Assembly (NCBI RefSeq): GCF_000175615.1
Contig: NZ_ACVO01000004.1
Span: 62,001 to 126,000 of the forward strand
Direction: 5' to 3'
From: Rothia mucilaginosa ATCC 25296
GTDB lineage: Bacteria > Actinomycetota > Actinomycetes > Actinomycetales > Micrococcaceae
Length of the DNA: 64,000 bases
Below, in pieces: positions 61,287-64,000 of this stretch. Position numbers and translations under genes: made by a program. The notes under the pieces were generated by a model. That model saw only the letters and a program-made list of their open reading frames with translations. It searched no databases and was not told the origin of the DNA. Numbering within the stretch: position 1 is the first letter of the stretch; each line of letters starts with the position of its first letter.

Positions 61287-62597
61287 TTACTCAGCAGCTA
61301 CTGCGGGGATAACCTCGGCGCCACCCATGTACGGGCGAAGAGCCTCCGGAATACGGACAGAACCGTCAGCCTGCTGGTGAGTCTCCAGGATGGCAACCAC
61401 CCAGCGAGTCGTCGCCAGGGTGCCGTTCAGGGTCGCTACGGAGCGGGTGCGGCCCTTACGCACGTTGCCTGCCTCGTCCACGGTGTCCGGGGTGCGCTCG
61501 CGGATGTTCAGGCGGCGCGCCTGGTAGGTGGTGCAGTTCGAGGTGGAGGTCAGCTCACGGTAGGTGCCCTGGGTGGGGACCCACGCCTCGCAGTCGAACT
61601 TGCGGGCTGCGGAGGTGCCCAGGTCGCCTGCGGCGGTGTCAATCACGCGGTATGCGAGGCCGCAGCGCTGCAGCATTTCCTCTTCGAGGGACAGCAGCTT
61701 CTCGTGCATTTCTTCTGCCTGCTCAACGGGGCAGTACACGAACATTTCAGCCTTGTTGAACTGGTGCACGCGAATGATGCCGCGGGTGTCCTTACCTGCG
61801 GAGCCTGCCTCGCGGCGGTAGCAGGAGGACCAGCCCAGGTACTTCTTCGCGCCCTTCTCGAAGTCGAGAATTTCGTCGGTGTGGTAGCCGGCGAGCGCCA
61901 CCTCGGAGGTGCCGACCAGGTACAGGTCGTCGCGTTCGAGGCGGTAGATTTCGTCGTCGTGCTTGACGTTGAAGCCGGTGCCGTTCATGATTTCGGGGCG
62001 TACCAGGGTGGGGGTGGTCATCATGGTGAAGCCGTGCTCGGTTGCGAGGTCGAGCGCCATCCACATGAGTGCCTGCTCCAAGCGTGCTACCTGGCCCTTG
62101 AGGAAGTAGAAGCGTGCGCCGGAGACCTTCGCGCCGCGTGCCATGTCGATGCCGTCGACGAGTTCGCCGATTTCGAGGTGGTCGCGCGGTTCGAAGCCTT
62201 CGGTGGTGAAGTCGCGGGGGGTGCCGACTTCCTTGACGACTACGTAGTCGTCTTCACCGCCGACGGGTACGCCGTCGATGATGAGGTTTTCGATGCTGCT
62301 GATCAGTTCCTCGTATTCGGCGGTTTTCGCTTCGGAGGCTGTCTTTGCTTCGTTGACGCGGGCGGCAAGTTCCTTCGCCTGTGCGACGAGGGCGGGCTTT
62401 TCTTCCTTGGGTGCCTTTGCGACGGTCTTGCCGAAGGCATTCTGCTCGGCGCGCAGGGTCTCGTATTCACCGATGAGTGCGCGGCGTGCGGTGTCGGCTT
62501 CGAGGATGCGGTCGACGTGGGTTTCGTCCTTGCCGCGTGCTCGCTGGGAGGCGCGGAAGACGTCGGGGTTTTCGCGGAGGAGGTTAATATCAATCAC
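61287..62597 (-). CDS. serS: Seryl-tRNA synthetase
   Basis: SerS charges tRNA-Ser. The 436-aa product has the N-terminal long coiled coil (about 1-110, [21 protein letters not shown]...) that grips the tRNA variable arm, then the class II core: motif 2 in [32 protein letters not shown] and motif 3 in [21 protein letters not shown] start at 62597 with AGGTAGGA upstream. It lies 78 bp after pheA on the same strand. Confidence 0.96.
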   Translation of the reverse strand: MIDINLLRENPDVFRASQRARGKDETHVDRILEADTARRALIGEYETLRAEQNAFGKTVAKAPKEEKPALVAQAKELAARVNEAKTASEAKTAEYEELISSIENLIIDGVPVGGEDDYVVVKEVGTPRDFTTEGFEPRDHLEIGELVDGIDMARGAKVSGARFYFLKGQVARLEQALMWMALDLATEHGFTMMTTPTLVRPEIMNGTGFNVKHDDEIYRLERDDLYLVGTSEVALAGYHTDEILDFEKGAKKYLGWSSCYRREAGSAGKDTRGIIRVHQFNKAEMFVYCPVEQAEEMHEKLLSLEEEMLQRCGLAYRVIDTAAGDLGTSAARKFDCEAWVPTQGTYRELTSTSNCTTYQARRLNIRERTPDTVDEAGNVRKGRTRSVATLNGTLATTRWVVAILETHQQADGSVRIPEALRPYMGGAEVIPAVAAE

Positions 62598-62675
62598 TGT
62601 TTTATCCTACCTAATCTTGCGGTGGGTTGTGGGCGGGGTTTGCGCTGGTGGGGCGCGGGTAGCTACGGAGGGTAT

Positions 62676-63623
62676 CTAGTGGCGCTGCAGCTGTGCGGGG
62701 CGGCCGTTCGGGAAGAGCGACTCGACCCATTCGTGTGCGGCGTCGAATGAGCCGTCGGAGTGGATGCTGTCGACTTCGGTGTTTTCGTGGTCGGCGCGCG
62801 GGTAGGAGCCGAGGAATTTCAGCGTCGGGGAGACGCGGTGCAGGCCGCGCAAGGCGTCGCGCATGCGTGCCTCGTAGACGTGGCCGTCGGCGTCGATGCT
62901 GAACGAGTAGGAGCCCATACCCTCGCCGGTGGGGCGCGATTCGATGCGGGAAAGGTTCACGCCGCGTACGGAGAACTGTTCGAGCAGTTCGAGCAGGGCG
63001 CCGGCGCGGTTGGTGGGCAGCGGCACAGTCAGGGTGGTCTTGTCGGAGCCGGTCGGTTCGGGGATGTCGGCGGTGCGGGAGAGCAGCACGAAGCGGGTTA
63101 CGGCGTTCTTGTTATCGCCGATGTTGTCCTGCAACACGTGCAGTTCCGGGTGGTAGTTCAGCAGCGCCGGGGAGCAGATTGCCGCATCGTAGGTGCAGCC
63201 CTCTTCGAGCAGGCCGACAGCCGCCGCGGCGGTGGAGGAGCCGGGCAGGTAAGCGGCGGCGGGTACGTTCTCCTGCGCCCAGCCGCGCACCTGCGCCCAG
63301 GCGTGCGAGTGGGTGGAGATGGTCTTGACGTCTTCAATGCTGATGGGCTTTGCAGCGACCAGCACGAAGCGGATCGGTACGAGCACCTCGCGGATGATGC
63401 GTACACCCTCGCTGGCTGCGATAGCGTCCAGGGTGGCGCTCACGCCGCCCTCCACGGAGTTTTCGATGGGCACCATGGCGGCGTCCACCTCGCCCGCGTT
63501 CAGGCGTGCGAGCGCGTCGGGCACGCTGGTAGCGGGGATGCGTTCGGCGTCGGATGCGCCGGGGACGCTCAGCAGGGCGGATTCGGTGAAGGTGCCGGAG
63601 GGGCCAAGGTAGGTGTATCGCAT
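62676..63623 (-). CDS. pheA: Prephenate dehydratase
   Basis: PheA turns prephenate into phenylpyruvate in phenylalanine synthesis. The 315-aa product is monofunctional: MRYTYLGPSGTFTESAL, PIENSVEGGVSATLDAI, STHSHAWAQVRGW, NKNAVTRFVLLSR (catalytic Thr-Arg-Phe), then an ACT domain (NRAGALLELLEQFSVRGVNLSRIESRP) for allosteric phenylalanine control. There is no Shine-Dalgarno. TACTAT (63635-63630) lies 6 nt before the ATG, suggesting a leaderless mRNA. No chorismate mutase domain. Confidence 0.95.
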   Translation of the reverse strand: MRYTYLGPSGTFTESALLSVPGASDAERIPATSVPDALARLNAGEVDAAMVPIENSVEGGVSATLDAIAASEGVRIIREVLVPIRFVLVAAKPISIEDVKTISTHSHAWAQVRGWAQENVPAAAYLPGSSTAAAAVGLLEEGCTYDAAICSPALLNYHPELHVLQDNIGDNKNAVTRFVLLSRTADIPEPTGSDKTTLTVPLPTNRAGALLELLEQFSVRGVNLSRIESRPTGEGMGSYSFSIDADGHVYEARMRDALRGLHRVSPTLKFLGSYPRADHENTEVDSIHSDGSFDAAHEWVESLFPNGRPAQLQRH

Positions 63624-63774
63624 GCCACTATAGTAGCGTCTGCCGTGGATGGGGGCGCCGAATTCGGTGATAGGTTACGGTCTTTGGCGGTAGTTAAAAG
63701 CCCCCACCAAAGTCACTAGCCTATGGTCGAAAAACTTAAGTCATTACTGAAAACCCATGCAACAGCTGAAACCG

Positions 63775-64000
63775 CTACCTCACGAACTGGCGCACCCGCG
63801 CGGTGTCCCAGTACTGGGCGGGCACGCCTCCACCCATGAGCTCACGGGCGATAGCGGCAGCCTGCACGGAACCAGCCTCCGGCAGGGGCGCGTGCGAACC
63901 GGCAATAATGACGTTGCCGCGGCGGCGGCCCTTCAACATTGCCGAATCCGCCACAATACACACGTACTCAAACACCTCAAGCAGGGCGGACGCCTCCGCG
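63775..64000 (-). CDS. Spermidine-synthase-like protein, C-terminus only
   Basis: The gene enters from the right edge and ends with TAG at 63777-63775. The visible 74 residues include VFEYVCIVADSAMLKGRRRGNVIIAGS and end DTARVRQFVR. The GRRRGNV segment and what follows resemble the C-terminal end of actinobacterial spermidine-synthase-like methyltransferase-fold proteins. With only the tail visible the call is tentative. Confidence 0.6.
   Translation of the reverse strand, partial: AEASALLEVFEYVCIVADSAMLKGRRRGNVIIAGSHAPLPEAGSVQAAAIARELMGGGVPAQYWDTARVRQFVR

Noticed and set aside
61281..62750. 489-codon open frame on the plus strand
   Set aside because: Antisense shadow of serS.
1..64000. tRNA, rRNA or insertion sequence
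   Set aside because: Reading the intergenic regions I found no T-loop/acceptor pattern, no rRNA core sequence and no transposase frame; a dedicated scan could still find a missed tRNA.

Overview
The window looks like chromosomal DNA of a high-G+C actinomycete of the Micrococcaceae, most likely Rothia (R. mucilaginosa-like). This placement is inferred from gene content: Lsr2, DUF3180, a tilS-hpt-ftsH-folE...folP-folB-folK order, PH-domain membrane proteins and G+C-rich coding sequence. No database search was possible. I see no tRNA, rRNA, CRISPR array, insertion sequence or integrase.

Housekeeping layout: a membrane protein cut by the left edge and mutY are divergent (1-1466). clpC and lsr2 follow on the minus strand (1604-5587), set among AT-rich islands. 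A DUF2520-panC-lysS operon reads leftward (6292-9834). A long leftward block (9963-22446) holds two bacterial PH-domain membrane proteins, DUF3180, folK, folB and folP, then folE, ftsH, hpt, tilS and a small XRE repressor. This folate/tRNA/protease cluster is interrupted between folP and folE by a small membrane protein and an Abi_2/HEPN gene (15427-16761). Further right are ppa, dacB, a parS-like site, a TM0106-type helicase, an MFS transporter, mntR with a manganese ABC transporter (mntR convergent), xth, a bile-acid-symporter-like protein, an M48 protease, ackA, a diacylglycerol-kinase-like protein, serS, pheA and the tail of a spermidine-synthase-like gene.

Accessory layout: three regions (22.7-27.1 kb, 41.2-43.9 kb, 44.4-46.6 kb) each pair secreted SLH-like proteins (four copies) with a right-handed parallel beta-helix protein of the pectate-lyase superfamily (three copies, none with a visible signal peptide). 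Most of these genes carry the octamer ATTCACTC or a close variant upstream, usually in sense orientation. I count eleven exact copies in the window, nearly all at these loci, where about two are expected by chance. This recurrent cassette and its shared motif are my best candidate for an undescribed system.

A second accessory stretch (53.5-60.0 kb) holds a fused ABC exporter whose two ATPase domains have lost complementary motifs, leaving one composite ATP site. It also holds a class II Fic protein with repeated operator-like sequences, a lipoprotein and a membrane-anchored protein. Several genes (mutY, DUF2520, dacB, 35277, mntR, pheA) have a -10-like hexamer 6-7 nt before the start codon and no Shine-Dalgarno, which suggests leaderless transcripts.
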